A DNA stretch of 56,250 nucleotides from Candidatus Hodarchaeum mangrovi (lineage in GTDB: Archaea > Asgardarchaeota > Heimdallarchaeia > Hodarchaeales > Hodarchaeaceae): contig JAEOUE010000054.1 in assembly GCA_016839515.1 (NCBI GenBank), positions 1-56,250 of the forward strand. Direction: 5' to 3'. Of the stretch, positions 8,606 through 18,457 are shown piece by piece; position 1 is the first letter of the stretch, and each line of letters opens with the position of its first letter. The notes under the pieces are model-generated. The model searched no databases. It was not told the DNA's origin and saw only the letters and a list, made by a program, of their open reading frames with translations. Made by a program: the position numbers and the translations under genes.

Positions 8606-10906
8606 ATGTCTGAAGAGGATATAGGTCTAACATTAAAGGTTGCTGAAGCAAACCAAAGTGATGTTGGACGAGGATTAGTAAGAATTGATTACTCAATTAT
8701 GCGTGAATTTAACCTAGAAACTGGGGATATTGTTGAAATTTCTAGCGATAGACCAGGGGGAAGGAAAACTGGTGCTTTAGTCATTCCAGGTAGAAGGGAA
8801 GACCGAGGAAAACGTATTATACGGATGGATGGTCTTATTAGAGGGAATGTTGGTACAAGTTTGGGAGAAACAGTTCGTGTTAGAGCAATTAAAAAACGAG
8901 AAGCAAAACATATTACTATTGCTCCTGCAGAGGAACGAATTCGTTTACTTGTTAAATCTGATATTATTAGAGAACGATTACAGAATCATCCTATTTCAAG
9001 AGGAGATCTACTTGTAATTACAGGGCAGATCCGTAAAATTCCACCTTCTGGAGGTACACCTGGTAAAGGGATGGATGAATTCATTTCAAGATTTTTTGGA
9101 GCATCCAGTCCAGTAAGTCTTGGGGAAATAAAAGTTGTTGTAGTTAACACCGATCCTGATGGAATTGTCACTGTAGGTGATGGAACAGAAGTCCATATTA
9201 TTGAGGAAGCTCCTAAAGATCTTCGTATGCTTCCTCGAGTCACATATGAGGATATTGGAGGATTAGCAGAAGAAATTAAAAGAGTCAGGGAAATGATTGA
9301 ACTTCCTATGAAACATCCGGAGCTTTTTGAACGATTGGGTATAGATCCACCCAAAGGAGTACTTCTTCATGGCCCACCTGGAACTGGAAAAACTCTTCTT
9401 GCCAAAGCAGTCGCTAATGAGTCGGGAGTTAATTTTGTATCAATAGCAGGACCAGAAATCATGTCTAAATTTTATGGTGAAAGTGAACAGCGTATAAGAG
9501 AAATTTTTCAACAGGCAGAGAAGGATGCTCCTTCTATTATATTTATAGATGAATTAGATTCGATTGCTGCGAAACGAGAAGAAGTTACAGGAGAGGTTGA
9601 ACGTCGTGTGGTTGCACAACTCCTTGCTCTCATGGATGGTTTGAAAAGTCGTGGAAAAGTAATTGTTATTGGAGCTACTAATCGTCCTAATGCTCTTGAC
9701 CCTGCTTTAAGACGGCCTGGGCGCTTTGATAGGGAAATTGAAATAGGTGTTCCCTCAAGAATGGGGAGATATGAAGTACTTCTTGTACATACCCGTGGAA
9801 TGCCCTTAGCAGAGGATGTTGATTTAGAAGAATATGCAGCTAAAACTCATGGATTTGTCGGAGCGGATATTGCAGCTTTAACCAAAGAGTCAGCAATGCA
9901 TACCCTACGAAAAATCTTGCCAAAAATTGATTTTGATAAACCATTATCTCCAGAGATTCTTTCAAAATTAGTTGTCTCAAAAGAAAACTTTGATGAAGCT
10001 TTGAAAATCACTGAACCGTCTGCAATGCGAGAAGTTTTACTAGAAATACCCAATATAATGTGGGAAGATGTTGGAGGCCTAGAAGATGTCAAACAAAAAT
10101 TAATTGAAGCTGTAGATTGGCCTATTACACATCCAGAAATTTTTAAGCGACATGGTGTCAGACCTCCTCATGGTATATTATTATTTGGCCCACCAGGAAC
10201 AGGAAAAACTTTATTAGCAAAAGCAGTTGCTACCGAAAGTCAAGCTAACTTTATTGCGGTCAGAGGACCCGAATTATTATCAAAATGGGTCGGAGAAAGT
10301 GAAAAAGCTGTACGGGAAGTCTTTCGAAAAGCAAAGCAAGCTTCACCTTCAATTATTTTCTTAGATGAATTAGATTCAATTGCACCACGAAGAGGAGCCT
10401 TCACTGGAGGAAGCCATGTAACAGAGAGTGTTGTTAACCAAATCTTGTCTCTTTTAGATGGTTTAGAAAATTTATCAGATGTAGTGGTTTTAGCTGCTAG
10501 TAACCGTCCAGATATGATAGATCCAGCACTTTTACGACCTGGACGATTTGATCGTCTTTTGCTTGTACCACCTCCTGATGAGAATTCACGAATGAAGATT
10601 CTTCAGATCCATACTAAAGGTATGAAACTTTCACCCAATGTTGACCTTGCTAACTTTGCACATAAGCTAGAAGGTTATGTCGGATCCGATATTGAAGCCA
10701 TATGCCGTGAAGCGGTTATGATTGCCCTTAGAGAGGATTTAAAGACTCAAAAAATAGAATCAAGACACTTTGAAGATGCAATGAAATCAGTCCACCCAAG
10801 CTCTAATGAGAAAATTATGAGGGAATTTGAAGAAATTGAGAAAAAATTTCTCGGGAGATCAGAAATTGGCCGTAAAGATATTCTTGGTTTGAAGGATTAT
10901 TTATAG
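8606..10906 (+). CDS. CDC48/VCP/p97-type AAA ATPase
   Basis: A 766-residue double AAA ATPase, the usual size for archaeal CDC48. The N-terminal double-psi barrel/CDC48 domain 2 region (about 1-210) contains the typical DVGRG and RPGG stretches. D1 has Walker A GPPGTGKT at about 256 and Walker [12 protein letters not shown] near 311. D2 has a second GPPGTGKT at about 528 and [15 protein letters not shown]. Arginine-finger regions RPGRFDR occur in both. It is a hexameric unfoldase that extracts proteins for the proteasome and remodels complexes. The C terminus ends KDYL, close to but not a perfect HbYX proteasome-docking tail. It ends immediately before the convergent Arf-like GTPase gene. Confidence 0.97.
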   Translation: MSEEDIGLTLKVAEANQSDVGRGLVRIDYSIMREFNLETGDIVEISSDRPGGRKTGALVIPGRREDRGKRIIRMDGLIRGNVGTSLGETVRVRAIKKREAKHITIAPAEERIRLLVKSDIIRERLQNHPISRGDLLVITGQIRKIPPSGGTPGKGMDEFISRFFGASSPVSLGEIKVVVVNTDPDGIVTVGDGTEVHIIEEAPKDLRMLPRVTYEDIGGLAEEIKRVREMIELPMKHPELFERLGIDPPKGVLLHGPPGTGKTLLAKAVANESGVNFVSIAGPEIMSKFYGESEQRIREIFQQAEKDAPSIIFIDELDSIAAKREEVTGEVERRVVAQLLALMDGLKSRGKVIVIGATNRPNALDPALRRPGRFDREIEIGVPSRMGRYEVLLVHTRGMPLAEDVDLEEYAAKTHGFVGADIAALTKESAMHTLRKILPKIDFDKPLSPEILSKLVVSKENFDEALKITEPSAMREVLLEIPNIMWEDVGGLEDVKQKLIEAVDWPITHPEIFKRHGVRPPHGILLFGPPGTGKTLLAKAVATESQANFIAVRGPELLSKWVGESEKAVREVFRKAKQASPSIIFLDELDSIAPRRGAFTGGSHVTESVVNQILSLLDGLENLSDVVVLAASNRPDMIDPALLRPGRFDRLLLVPPPDENSRMKILQIHTKGMKLSPNVDLANFAHKLEGYVGSDIEAICREAVMIALREDLKTQKIESRHFEDAMKSVHPSSNEKIMREFEEIEKKFLGRSEIGRKDILGLKDYL

Positions 10907-11866
10907 CTAAACTTCTTCATTATTTTCCTCAGAATCTTGTTTAGGTTTATATATATCAAGCGGCCATTGTTTTCTTATTAATTTAGTAAGTACATGGGAA
11001 TCAAATTGATCAATTTCGATTGAGGAGGAAGCAGTTTTCATCAAACGTTCTGCAATTAGCTTTGACCGGACAACCGAGTCTGAATATCCAATTATCATTC
11101 CTACGACAAGGGGATGAGTTTTAACAACCACTAATTGGAGATCAGAAGCTGTAATTACTTCCATTCCTACAGGATTTTTCGTTAATTGACTCATTGTTTC
11201 GCTTATTCCACTATTGAACTGATCTAGGATGGTTTTGGAGATATTTACAAACTTAGCAGTCCAAATCGAATGTGACTCTAAATCAATCATGATGACTACA
11301 CGAAGTTTACAACGAAAAGTTGATTCAGATCCTGATAAAACATCTGCTAACCAATCAAAAGCATCATAGAAATTCTCCCCTGTCTTTGCAGAAATTCGGA
11401 ATAATCCAACTGGACGAGAAGAACGAACAGCATGGGTTAAATTTAAATCTTTAACAATAGAATCAAATGGTCTAGCACCTGGAAGGTCAATTTTATTAGC
11501 AATGAATAGTACAGGTGCCTCGGGATTATGTTTAATGGATTCCCAAAAAGCTTCAGAAGCTTCTTTTAATCTAATATCTGCAGAGTCTAGTACGAAGACA
11601 ATGGCTGAAATTCGTTTTTCAAGAGCTGGTTTCCATAGTAGATTCCGATATATTTCTTGACCACCCAAATCAACGATATTAAATAATATCTGACGGTATT
11701 TAACAGTTCGATAATTAACACCTAAAGTTCTGGTTGTAGGGATAAATTCAGATCGTAGCATACGGTTTACAATCGTTGTTTTTCCTGCATTATCTAACCC
11801 AATGATAACAATTTCGTAGTTTATGGTTTCTTTCCCTTTGAAAATTCTACGTAGAATACTTGACAT
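10907..11866 (-). CDS. Arf-like small GTPase with extra C-terminal domain
   Basis: Residues 1-178 form an Arf/Sar-type GTPase: P-loop GLDNAGKT (23-30), Thr in switch I (TRTLG), DLGGQE (66-71), NKID (124-127) and SAK (159-161). Residues about 180-300 are a separate alpha/beta domain. It begins with a strand ending MIDLESH and has the strand-helix rhythm of roadblock or longin domains, followed by an acidic tail rich in Glu and Asn. The protein begins MSS, so there is no Gly2 myristoylation site as in eukaryotic Arf. A GTPase linked to a putative GTPase-platform domain suggests built-in regulation (inference). Its stop codon directly abuts that of convergent CDC48. Confidence 0.9.
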   Translation of the reverse strand: MSSILRRIFKGKETINYEIVIIGLDNAGKTTIVNRMLRSEFIPTTRTLGVNYRTVKYRQILFNIVDLGGQEIYRNLLWKPALEKRISAIVFVLDSADIRLKEASEAFWESIKHNPEAPVLFIANKIDLPGARPFDSIVKDLNLTHAVRSSRPVGLFRISAKTGENFYDAFDWLADVLSGSESTFRCKLRVVIMIDLESHSIWTAKFVNISKTILDQFNSGISETMSQLTKNPVGMEVITASDLQLVVVKTHPLVVGMIIGYSDSVVRSKLIAERLMKTASSSIEIDQFDSHVLTKLIRKQWPLDIYKPKQDSEENNEEV

Positions 11867-12078
11867 GAAAAAGCACCAAAACTACTGAGTATATCATAAA
11901 ATCTTATAAAACTACCTAGTAGGGGGTTGAAAGATTGTTTTACTATCTTCACTTAAATAATTATATCCTGATTCAAAAATCTTGACAAATAAGATCATTA
12001 GAACAAAATTTAATTAGATTAACTAGAAGAGGATAAAAAAAGGTATTATTTGATGTAGGAACAAAAAGAGGAATAATT

Positions 12079-13032
12079 ATGTCAAACGACTTTGCAATTA
12101 CCAAGGAGTATAAGGAACTTAAAGATACAATGAAAGATATCCAAAATCTTACCATCCAAGGTGCTACAGATGTCGCTATTTACGGTGTACGTGCATTTGC
12201 CAAGCATACACAAACAGTTCCATTAAAAGGAGAAGAATTAATAAATCATCTTGAATTCGTTGTTGAACAACTAAGTAGTGTTAGAGTGACTGAACCAGCG
12301 TTAAGAAATGGATTAAGATTTGTTATGACCGGTGTACGAGGGAAATTAGGGAAGGAGAATGCTATTGAATTAGGAGAATCTTATATTGAGTTAATTAACA
12401 AAGCAATGAAAAAGATATTCAAAATAGGGGCAGAAAGAATCCAAAATGGAGCAAGAGTATTTACTCATTGCCACTCTTCCACTACAGTAGGAATCTTTTT
12501 AGAAGCTGCAAAACAAGGGAAAGATTTCGAAGTAATTAATACAGAAACTCGACCATTATATCAAGGACGTAAAACCGCAAAAATTCTTTTAAGTAACAAT
12601 ATCAAAGTAACACACATTGTAGATTCAGCAATGAGGTGGGCAATGAATAAATTCAACCCTCATATGATTTTTCTAGGTGCAGATGCCATAACAGTTGAGG
12701 GAGTAGCTCTAAATAAAATCGGTTCCAGATTGTGTGCTTTAGCTTCTGAAGAGGAGCATATCCCATTGTATATTTGCACTCCTTTACTTAAGTATGATCA
12801 AGCTACTAGTATTGGACGTCTTAGTGAGATTGAAATGAGAGCACCCTTTGAAATATGGAATGAAAATGTTCCCCCAGGTATCAGGATTTTAAATCCCGCT
12901 TTTGAAACAATTGATCGTCGAAACATTGCAGCCTATATTACAGAAGCTGGAATTATACCTCCTCAAATTATTAGTTATACCTTTAATGGCTTGTATGGCG
13001 AGAAAATTAAGGATTTCCTTCATTTCTGGTAA
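12079..13032 (+). CDS. ribose-1,5-bisphosphate isomerase
   Basis: A 317-residue member of the eIF2B-alpha/beta/delta-like isomerase family. It resembles the archaeal ribose-1,5-bisphosphate isomerase that makes ribulose-1,5-bisphosphate in AMP/nucleoside salvage. Cys131 in THCHSST and Asp202 in GADAIT match the catalytic Cys and Asp of the Thermococcus enzyme. NTETRPLYQGR (about 154-164) forms the phosphate-binding loop and NKIGS is present. No type III RuBisCO or AMP phosphorylase is in the window, so the rest of the pathway must lie elsewhere. Translation initiation factor eIF2B-like function is the alternative but is less likely given the catalytic pair. Confidence 0.88.
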   Translation: MSNDFAITKEYKELKDTMKDIQNLTIQGATDVAIYGVRAFAKHTQTVPLKGEELINHLEFVVEQLSSVRVTEPALRNGLRFVMTGVRGKLGKENAIELGESYIELINKAMKKIFKIGAERIQNGARVFTHCHSSTTVGIFLEAAKQGKDFEVINTETRPLYQGRKTAKILLSNNIKVTHIVDSAMRWAMNKFNPHMIFLGADAITVEGVALNKIGSRLCALASEEEHIPLYICTPLLKYDQATSIGRLSEIEMRAPFEIWNENVPPGIRILNPAFETIDRRNIAAYITEAGIIPPQIISYTFNGLYGEKIKDFLHFW

Positions 13033-13046
13033 AGTTTTAGATTTCC

Positions 13047-13403
13047 TTATCTAATGTCAGGGCCATCCCCTAAATAATACGCATCATCTTCAATGAAACC
13101 AATTTTCTCAAATTCTTCTCTCACACTTTTTAAAATTAGCTCTGTTTCAGAATCATCATCTTCATATGGCCAAAATGTGTAACCAAGGATTATCTCAACT
13201 AGATGTGTCTCCTCATCAAAATAGTCTAATTCAACCGTGAACGCACGGGCACTCCCTGCGAATTCCTGTTCTAAATTGCGTGCTACATCATGAAGTTCAG
13301 AATCAACATCAACAAATGTGATAGATTCCTCACCTTCCCTAAATACTCCATTAAATACATAATATCTCGTAATAGCAGCAGTTAATGAATCATAATAAAC
13401 CAT
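13047..13403 (-). CDS. small acidic protein of unknown function
   Basis: Family not recognised. It has 118 residues and is strongly acidic (EDDDSETE near 82-89), with alternating strands and one or two helices. The DVDSELHD and VELDYFDEETHLVEI stretches suggest a compact alpha/beta fold. There are no cysteines or membrane segments. It lies 97 bases downstream of nreA on the same strand, so it could be the tail of the repair operon or an independent gene. Halophile-like acidity is not shared by its neighbours. Confidence 0.7.
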   Translation of the reverse strand: MVYYDSLTAAITRYYVFNGVFREGEESITFVDVDSELHDVARNLEQEFAGSARAFTVELDYFDEETHLVEIILGYTFWPYEDDDSETELILKSVREEFEKIGFIEDDAYYLGDGPDIR

Positions 13404-13500
13404 TGAATAGTACTCACATCTCCTTAGAACATAAATCTATTCTCATATAATTTCAAAAGAATAACACATCTTCTCTATTTCATTTTTTAGTAATTAATAC

Positions 13501-14757
13501 TTAATAAGACTGTTGTTTGAGACTCATAAAAAAATCATCTAATGTCTTTCGATTTAAGATTGGACTTCTACGATAATAGTAATTTAGAGGAACTGTTAAT
13601 TGTTTTTCAATATATTTTAAAGCGTCAATTAATGAAGTAAATTTAGCATGTGGTTGAATTAATGACTTTCTCATGTTTTCACGAACTTGCCATACTCCAA
13701 GAGGAATAGCATAACCTTTACCAACCTCACGGATTGTAACAACTGAAGAGACCCTCTTTAATTGCTCTAGCTTTTCAAGAATGGCTAACCTTGCAGCGTA
13801 ATAGCCTCCAACAGTATTTGTAGCATAGTATTTTCTACCATTAGGCCCTTCATTATCAGTTAAAATTTCTGGAGAAGGATCACTGGGATTCCAAGAACTT
13901 CCTTGCTTCCAAGATTCATGATAGTTAAATTGCCAGAAATCTTTAGGGATAAAGAGTGTCCAGAAATCATTGTCCAAATAGGAATTATGGAATACTAAAA
14001 ATTCTTCTAAAGGTTTAAATGTGCTAATTCTTTCTCGTATTGAATTCCCTATAATGTCATCTGTCGCGGTTATACTCCATCTTGTTGGGACAATTTTTCG
14101 CTTATTTTTTTCACCTAGAAGTCCAGCTGATAAAACTCGTGAAATCTGAGTCACAGAATATTTGGACTGGTAAAGATTATCTACTGCAATTAAAGCATTA
14201 AGATCAGTATCATTAACAACTTTTTCTAGTGTAGTATTAATTTTAGGATTAGATACCAGTTTTAATGAGTCAATTTTAAATCTGACTCCCAGTGGTTGGG
14301 TGTAATTATTAAAACTGAGGTCAATCTTCGGTTTTCTACTAAATTTTATTTCTAAATCAATAGGATTATCAGCTTGTATTTGCTCTTGAGTTACTTCCAA
14401 GATTTTACTTGATGAAGATATATCAGAAACATTAATAGGTTCTCCCATAAATCGAAAAAGCTTTGCTCGTATGCCTATAACATTTTCAAGAGTGAGATCT
14501 GTCTTCCATTTATCAGGTTCATCCATAATTTCAATATTATCCCAATTCATCGCGCCCATTGGGCCAATATAGACTTTTGGATACCCAAATCGGCCTACAA
14601 ATATACTAGGAGGGCTAGGCCCATAATATTCATTTTTTAATGATGGAAGGATCCTACGTATAGGAGCTAATGCCTTATTTTTAACAATAATAGGACAATA
14701 AGAAATACCACATAGAAATTTCCCCCCCTTACATCTTAAACATAATTCTTTTTTCAT
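13501..14757 (-). CDS. nreA: NreA-family DNA repair protein
   Basis: Matches the archaeal Nre family (paired DUF650/DUF651). The N terminus has the cysteine motif CLRCKGG-x3-CGISYCPI, followed by the family's PPSIFVGRFGYPKVYIGPM stretch. The C-terminal half has the conserved WSITATDD and GGYYAAR segments. The last residues, RKTLDDFF, fit a PCNA-interacting peptide (L-x-x-F-F) except that Arg replaces the usual Gln. Family members act in repair of DNA crosslinks/alkylation through PCNA. It lies 24 bases downstream of the EndoQ gene, so the two repair genes are almost surely one transcript. Confidence 0.92.
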   Translation of the reverse strand: MKKELCLRCKGGKFLCGISYCPIIVKNKALAPIRRILPSLKNEYYGPSPPSIFVGRFGYPKVYIGPMGAMNWDNIEIMDEPDKWKTDLTLENVIGIRAKLFRFMGEPINVSDISSSSKILEVTQEQIQADNPIDLEIKFSRKPKIDLSFNNYTQPLGVRFKIDSLKLVSNPKINTTLEKVVNDTDLNALIAVDNLYQSKYSVTQISRVLSAGLLGEKNKRKIVPTRWSITATDDIIGNSIRERISTFKPLEEFLVFHNSYLDNDFWTLFIPKDFWQFNYHESWKQGSSWNPSDPSPEILTDNEGPNGRKYYATNTVGGYYAARLAILEKLEQLKRVSSVVTIREVGKGYAIPLGVWQVRENMRKSLIQPHAKFTSLIDALKYIEKQLTVPLNYYYRRSPILNRKTLDDFFMSLKQQSY

Positions 14758-14781
14758 TCCACAAATACCACATATTTTGGC

Positions 14782-16158
14782 TCATAATTGGGTCTGAATT
14801 GGAGTGTTAGATCGAACTACTTTGATATCCTGATAGTTACCCTTTTGTCCTATTTTCAATGAGCCATATGTACCATCATACCCATAAGGATGAAAAGTAA
14901 AGACACCATTCTTTACTTGAATGATTGCATTTATTAAATTCTCATCTATTTGTCCTTCTAAAGAATCCTTAAGTTTGGAGACTGGAAGTTGCCAAAGAGT
15001 ACTTTCAGGGCCGATAATTTCAACTATCTTCTGATACATCGAAATAAGACGTTTTGCTGTTTTTGTCTTAATCTTATAAATGTCACTGAGAATATCTATC
15101 AATGGAACCATTCTAATAAATTTATTATGAACTTGAAATTCACCTAAACGCCTATCAGCATTTTGGGCTTTACTTATCTCACAACATCGTTGATATACAC
15201 CAATGGTTAGTGTTTTGTTGCATATAGGACAAATATCATTTGTTGGAACATGTTGAGGAGAAAAATAACAGTATTCTTTCAAACCGTGTTTTCCTGGACT
15301 CTTTCTTCCAGGACGATGACCAGTCAAAAAGAATCTTCCCTCTTCGGGTGGAAATTCAGCTGTAAGTTCAATTTTTTTGTTTCGTAAAGCAGTTATCATA
15401 TTAGGATAGGTTACTTTTGCCAAATTAATAATGGTAAATTCCCTGCCCATTCGATGTAGAGCTCCAGAGTGAGCATCAGAACAGGAAATTAATACACGAT
15501 TATCCAGTTCAGGGATAAGTGATAAAAATTCAGGATCTGCAGAAAGACCGGTTTCAAAAATAGTCATTCGGGATGTAACATCACCAAAAAACTCTTTAAG
15601 TGTATTAACTCTGATATCTGATCCATAAATCCCCTGTGGAGTCATTATATGTGCAGGTATCGCTTCAATTAAATCATCTATATCTAAGATGGAATTCAAT
15701 TTGGTGGATACTTCGCTTGAACCTCGGCATTTAATGAAAGGTCTAGCCATTTTCTCATGCTTTACATCCCATGAATCTAAATATTCACGAAAGCGATCAA
15801 CCGAATTAAAACTAGGAAAAAGGAGAAGGAGATGAACAATTTTAGATCGTACTCCTATAGGAGCTGTAAAAATTACTTCACTCTGCAAGACGAATTTAGT
15901 ATTAATCTCATCAGGAATAATAAATATACCATTTTCTTCTTCTAGAAGTATGTTTTTGAGTATTTTTGTCCAAGGTAAAAATTGGCAATCTCCTGTCCCT
16001 ATTATATCGATTCCTTTCAATGGCATTGTTTGGTTTGTTATTTCTAAGTGTTTTAGTGCTTTTTTTCTATTTTCATTCATAAGTTCAGAGGAAAGTTTTA
16101 AGGCTTGAGTTCCTCCTGCAAAAACAGAGTGGGCATGAAGATCAACTGTAATTTTCAT
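14782..16158 (-). CDS. endonuclease Q (PHP-domain DNA repair nuclease)
   Basis: A PHP-type metallohydrolase of the TIGR00375/EndoQ family, which cleaves 5' of deaminated bases (hypoxanthine, uracil, xanthine) and abasic sites. The metal-site motifs are DLHAHS at the N terminus, GTGDCQFLPW and, later, SCSDAHSGA. A zinc-binding segment CPICNKTLTIGVYQRC follows, and then a helical C-terminal domain, in the family's order. The family member in Thermococcales is slightly shorter. The start MKITVDLHAH (ATG 16158) is chosen because homologues begin this way and GGT precedes it; another ATG lies two codons upstream. It is flanked by nreA and by a longin-like gene in a tight operon. Confidence 0.9.
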   Translation of the reverse strand: MKITVDLHAHSVFAGGTQALKLSSELMNENRKKALKHLEITNQTMPLKGIDIIGTGDCQFLPWTKILKNILLEEENGIFIIPDEINTKFVLQSEVIFTAPIGVRSKIVHLLLLFPSFNSVDRFREYLDSWDVKHEKMARPFIKCRGSSEVSTKLNSILDIDDLIEAIPAHIMTPQGIYGSDIRVNTLKEFFGDVTSRMTIFETGLSADPEFLSLIPELDNRVLISCSDAHSGALHRMGREFTIINLAKVTYPNMITALRNKKIELTAEFPPEEGRFFLTGHRPGRKSPGKHGLKEYCYFSPQHVPTNDICPICNKTLTIGVYQRCCEISKAQNADRRLGEFQVHNKFIRMVPLIDILSDIYKIKTKTAKRLISMYQKIVEIIGPESTLWQLPVSKLKDSLEGQIDENLINAIIQVKNGVFTFHPYGYDGTYGSLKIGQKGNYQDIKVVRSNTPIQTQL

Positions 16159-16176
16159 AATCATACCAATTTTATT

Positions 16177-17445
16177 TCATTTCTTATTTTGGTATTCTAG
16201 AGCTTGCTCGCTTACCAGTTTTAATAGTCCTACTCCTTTTGTTGAGTCACCAACCATGAATAATGAAATATCATTTGTACTATTCTTTGCCCATTCTAAA
16301 GCAATTGTATTAGAACCATGTTGAGACATAACAATTTGTACCAATGATGTTCGAAAAAGACGAGTACATAAATGATTGGTTTCTTTATATATTTGACAAA
16401 TAAAAGCATGTTTTTTTATTATTTGTTCATTACTTGATCTTAAAGCTGTTACTTTGTTATTAGAACATTTTAACAAGGAAACGTCTGTAACTATAGGAGA
16501 ATATCCCTTTAGAAATTCAAAACTAGCATTTATATAATCATTATCTGGAAAAAGATCTATCGCATTCTCAATAGTTGTTTTATATCTTGATATGTGAACC
16601 TTTGGTTTAAATGCATTCCGTACATTCATTTCCCATAAAATTTCTCTGAAAATTCGGAATAGACTTCCCAATCTCCCTTTTCCAGAACTAAATGCGATAA
16701 CGAAATTATTTTCTATGGCGATAAGATAAAATTGTTGATTATTATATGTTTTCCCATGAATTTCTATTGGGAGAGCATCAAAGAAAGTTCCTGATATTTT
16801 CAATTCTCCTTCGTAATCTATTATCAAAGAATGGATTTGATTTACTAGTGAGATAATCTCAGGAGATAAAATAAGATTATGAACAGCTCTTATTGTACCA
16901 TCAGATATGACAACAGTTTCCTTTTCCGTACACATTTCACTAACAATAGTTTGGATAGAACTATCAATCTCCGTCAGTAAAACTTTTTTGATGTTATTGA
17001 ATATTTTTTCTAAAATATATTCGGGATAAAACTGCTCATTATGAACTTTAATATCCTGAATCGCTTCCTGAAGTATATTTGATACTGTTAATGAGTGTTG
17101 CAATAGTTTATCTTGATGAGATCGAGGAATAAATAACATAAAACTTTCTATTCGATTTTTGCCTCTAGCACGAGAGTCCTCTATCACAAACGAATGAATT
17201 AAAACTCTACCTTGTATACCTGTCACATTAATTGGGATTATTGCTGTATCAGGTTCACCAGTAGGCTCACCAACTCCTATTGCCATTGTAAATAATGTAG
17301 TTGTCACCCCTTGTAAAATAATTTTAGGGATATTTAGTTCATGTGCGAAATAGGATTTTAAAACAGGCCCGTGTTCCTCATCAAAAATAATATGAGCTAG
17401 AAAGAATTTGGTAGGAATACTCTTACTTGAATCTAATGGATTCAT
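16177..17445 (-). CDS. longin-like N-terminal domain protein
   Basis: Family not securely recognised. The N terminus (about residues 12-130) opens with FFLAHIIFDEEHGPVLKSY. This resembles the first strands of longin domains in Asgard proteins, where a strand, an acidic turn and GP precede a second strand. A second alpha/beta segment (about 205-300) and a C-terminal one (about 305-415) have similar strand-helix rhythm, so the protein may hold up to three related modules. There is no signal peptide or membrane span. It is 12 bases upstream of EndoQ and 10 bases downstream of a zinc-ribbon gene, linking a trafficking-type domain to a DNA-repair operon. Confidence 0.75.
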   Translation of the reverse strand: MNPLDSSKSIPTKFFLAHIIFDEEHGPVLKSYFAHELNIPKIILQGVTTTLFTMAIGVGEPTGEPDTAIIPINVTGIQGRVLIHSFVIEDSRARGKNRIESFMLFIPRSHQDKLLQHSLTVSNILQEAIQDIKVHNEQFYPEYILEKIFNNIKKVLLTEIDSSIQTIVSEMCTEKETVVISDGTIRAVHNLILSPEIISLVNQIHSLIIDYEGELKISGTFFDALPIEIHGKTYNNQQFYLIAIENNFVIAFSSGKGRLGSLFRIFREILWEMNVRNAFKPKVHISRYKTTIENAIDLFPDNDYINASFEFLKGYSPIVTDVSLLKCSNNKVTALRSSNEQIIKKHAFICQIYKETNHLCTRLFRTSLVQIVMSQHGSNTIALEWAKNSTNDISLFMVGDSTKGVGLLKLVSEQALEYQNKK

Positions 17446-17455
17446 TTCTGAACTT

Positions 17456-17818
17456 TCACACTCTTTTAGCTTTCTTCAACTTATTTTTCTTATTTTTCAA
17501 TGAATAATTAACTTTTTTATTTTTCTCTTCTATTAATCGCTTAATTTCATCCCATTGTTGTTCTGCATCAGATAATTTGGTTTGGTTTAATTTATCTTTC
17601 ACACCTAGGATATCAAGAGCCCATTGTCTTTCTTTTACTCTTCTATTTTTCTTCTTTTGTTGCCTATAGACTCCAGAACTTATCCAAGTTTCTAAAGCTG
17701 GTTCTTGTATCCCACATAAAGTACAAACATAGATTTTTTCTTCTGAATTCCAGAATAATGTACTTTTCTTACAATTCGGACAAGGAATGCGCGAATCGCG
17801 GATTGGAGGACGTCCCAT
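17456..17818 (-). CDS. zinc-ribbon protein with basic helical tail
   Basis: A 120-residue protein. Residues 13-35 form a zinc ribbon: CPNCKKS, then CTLCG about 16 residues later. The rest is helical and very basic (QQKKKNRRVKER, and a lysine-rich C terminus with KNKKNKLKKAKR), typical of RNA- or DNA-binding proteins. No specific family is recognised. It lies between the roadblock gene (15 bases) and the longin-like gene (10 bases). It could give nucleic-acid binding to the operon's products or be a transcription-associated factor (inference). Confidence 0.8.
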   Translation of the reverse strand: MGRPPIRDSRIPCPNCKKSTLFWNSEEKIYVCTLCGIQEPALETWISSGVYRQQKKKNRRVKERQWALDILGVKDKLNQTKLSDAEQQWDEIKRLIEEKNKKVNYSLKNKKNKLKKAKRV

Positions 17819-17833
17819 ATATTGTCACTTGTT

Positions 17834-18316
17834 TCACTTCAAAATTTCATCTAATTCAGCTTGAGAAATAGATAAAGAAGAAGGTAGTTCTGGTAGATTG
17901 CGCTTAATCGGTCCTTGTTGTAAAATCTCGAGAATAGCATCAATTGCAGGACCAATTATAAGGTTGAGTAATTCTAAATCAACATTTGGATCTGCTAGGA
18001 TTCCTAAAAAGGCTATTCGACCCATATCCCGAAGTAATAGCTTGAACTTATCACTTTCTGAGGTAAATGATACCCAAGGAGAACTTCCTATTTCCTTTCC
18101 TATCGTTTCTAAACTTGCGTGTATACCTGCAACTAATGAACATAATATTAAAGAACTTTCTTTCCCCATGGTTCCTTCCAAATTAACTTCTTCAATAAGA
18201 AGACCATCAGTATCAACACAGAATCCGGAATAAACCCCATCATAGGAGTTAACAATATCAGTTAGCACCTGATGAAGTGTTTTTGATTCTCTTGCTCTAT
18301 TATCTGAAAGAGACAT
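17834..18316 (-). CDS. roadblock/LC7 domain protein
   Basis: A 160-residue roadblock/LC7 (MglB/LAMTOR-type) protein. The domain spans about residues 10-130: helix, then YSGFCVDTDGLLIEEV, the strand-turn-strand with the characteristic D-x-D/E-G-L. A long helix follows, then strands around FKLLLRDM and AFLGIL, and a last helix. Such domains dimerise and serve as platforms or activating partners for small GTPases. A short Pro/Ser-rich C-terminal extension (about 138-160) is outside the domain. It is the first gene of the operon leading to EndoQ and NreA. The nearest GTPases in the window are Arf-like (10.9 kb) and Rab-like (28.7 kb). Confidence 0.85.
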   Translation of the reverse strand: MSLSDNRARESKTLHQVLTDIVNSYDGVYSGFCVDTDGLLIEEVNLEGTMGKESSLILCSLVAGIHASLETIGKEIGSSPWVSFTSESDKFKLLLRDMGRIAFLGILADPNVDLELLNLIIGPAIDAILEILQQGPIKRNLPELPSSLSISQAELDEILK

Positions 18317-18457
18317 TAGTTTTCATCATCGATTTTACTTATGAGTCTGGTGATTTTGAGTTTTTAGCGGGTATTTATACATTCTTACGTTTCAGTTAAC
18401 CTCTTATCATTTCTCCTAGGCAATGCTTTTTTTAAGTTGGAATGGAGGGTGAAGATC

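Noticed and set aside
8606..10906. proteasome-activating nucleotidase
   Set aside because: Two AAA domains and an N-terminal CDC48 domain are present; the nucleotidase has only one AAA domain and a coiled-coil N terminus.
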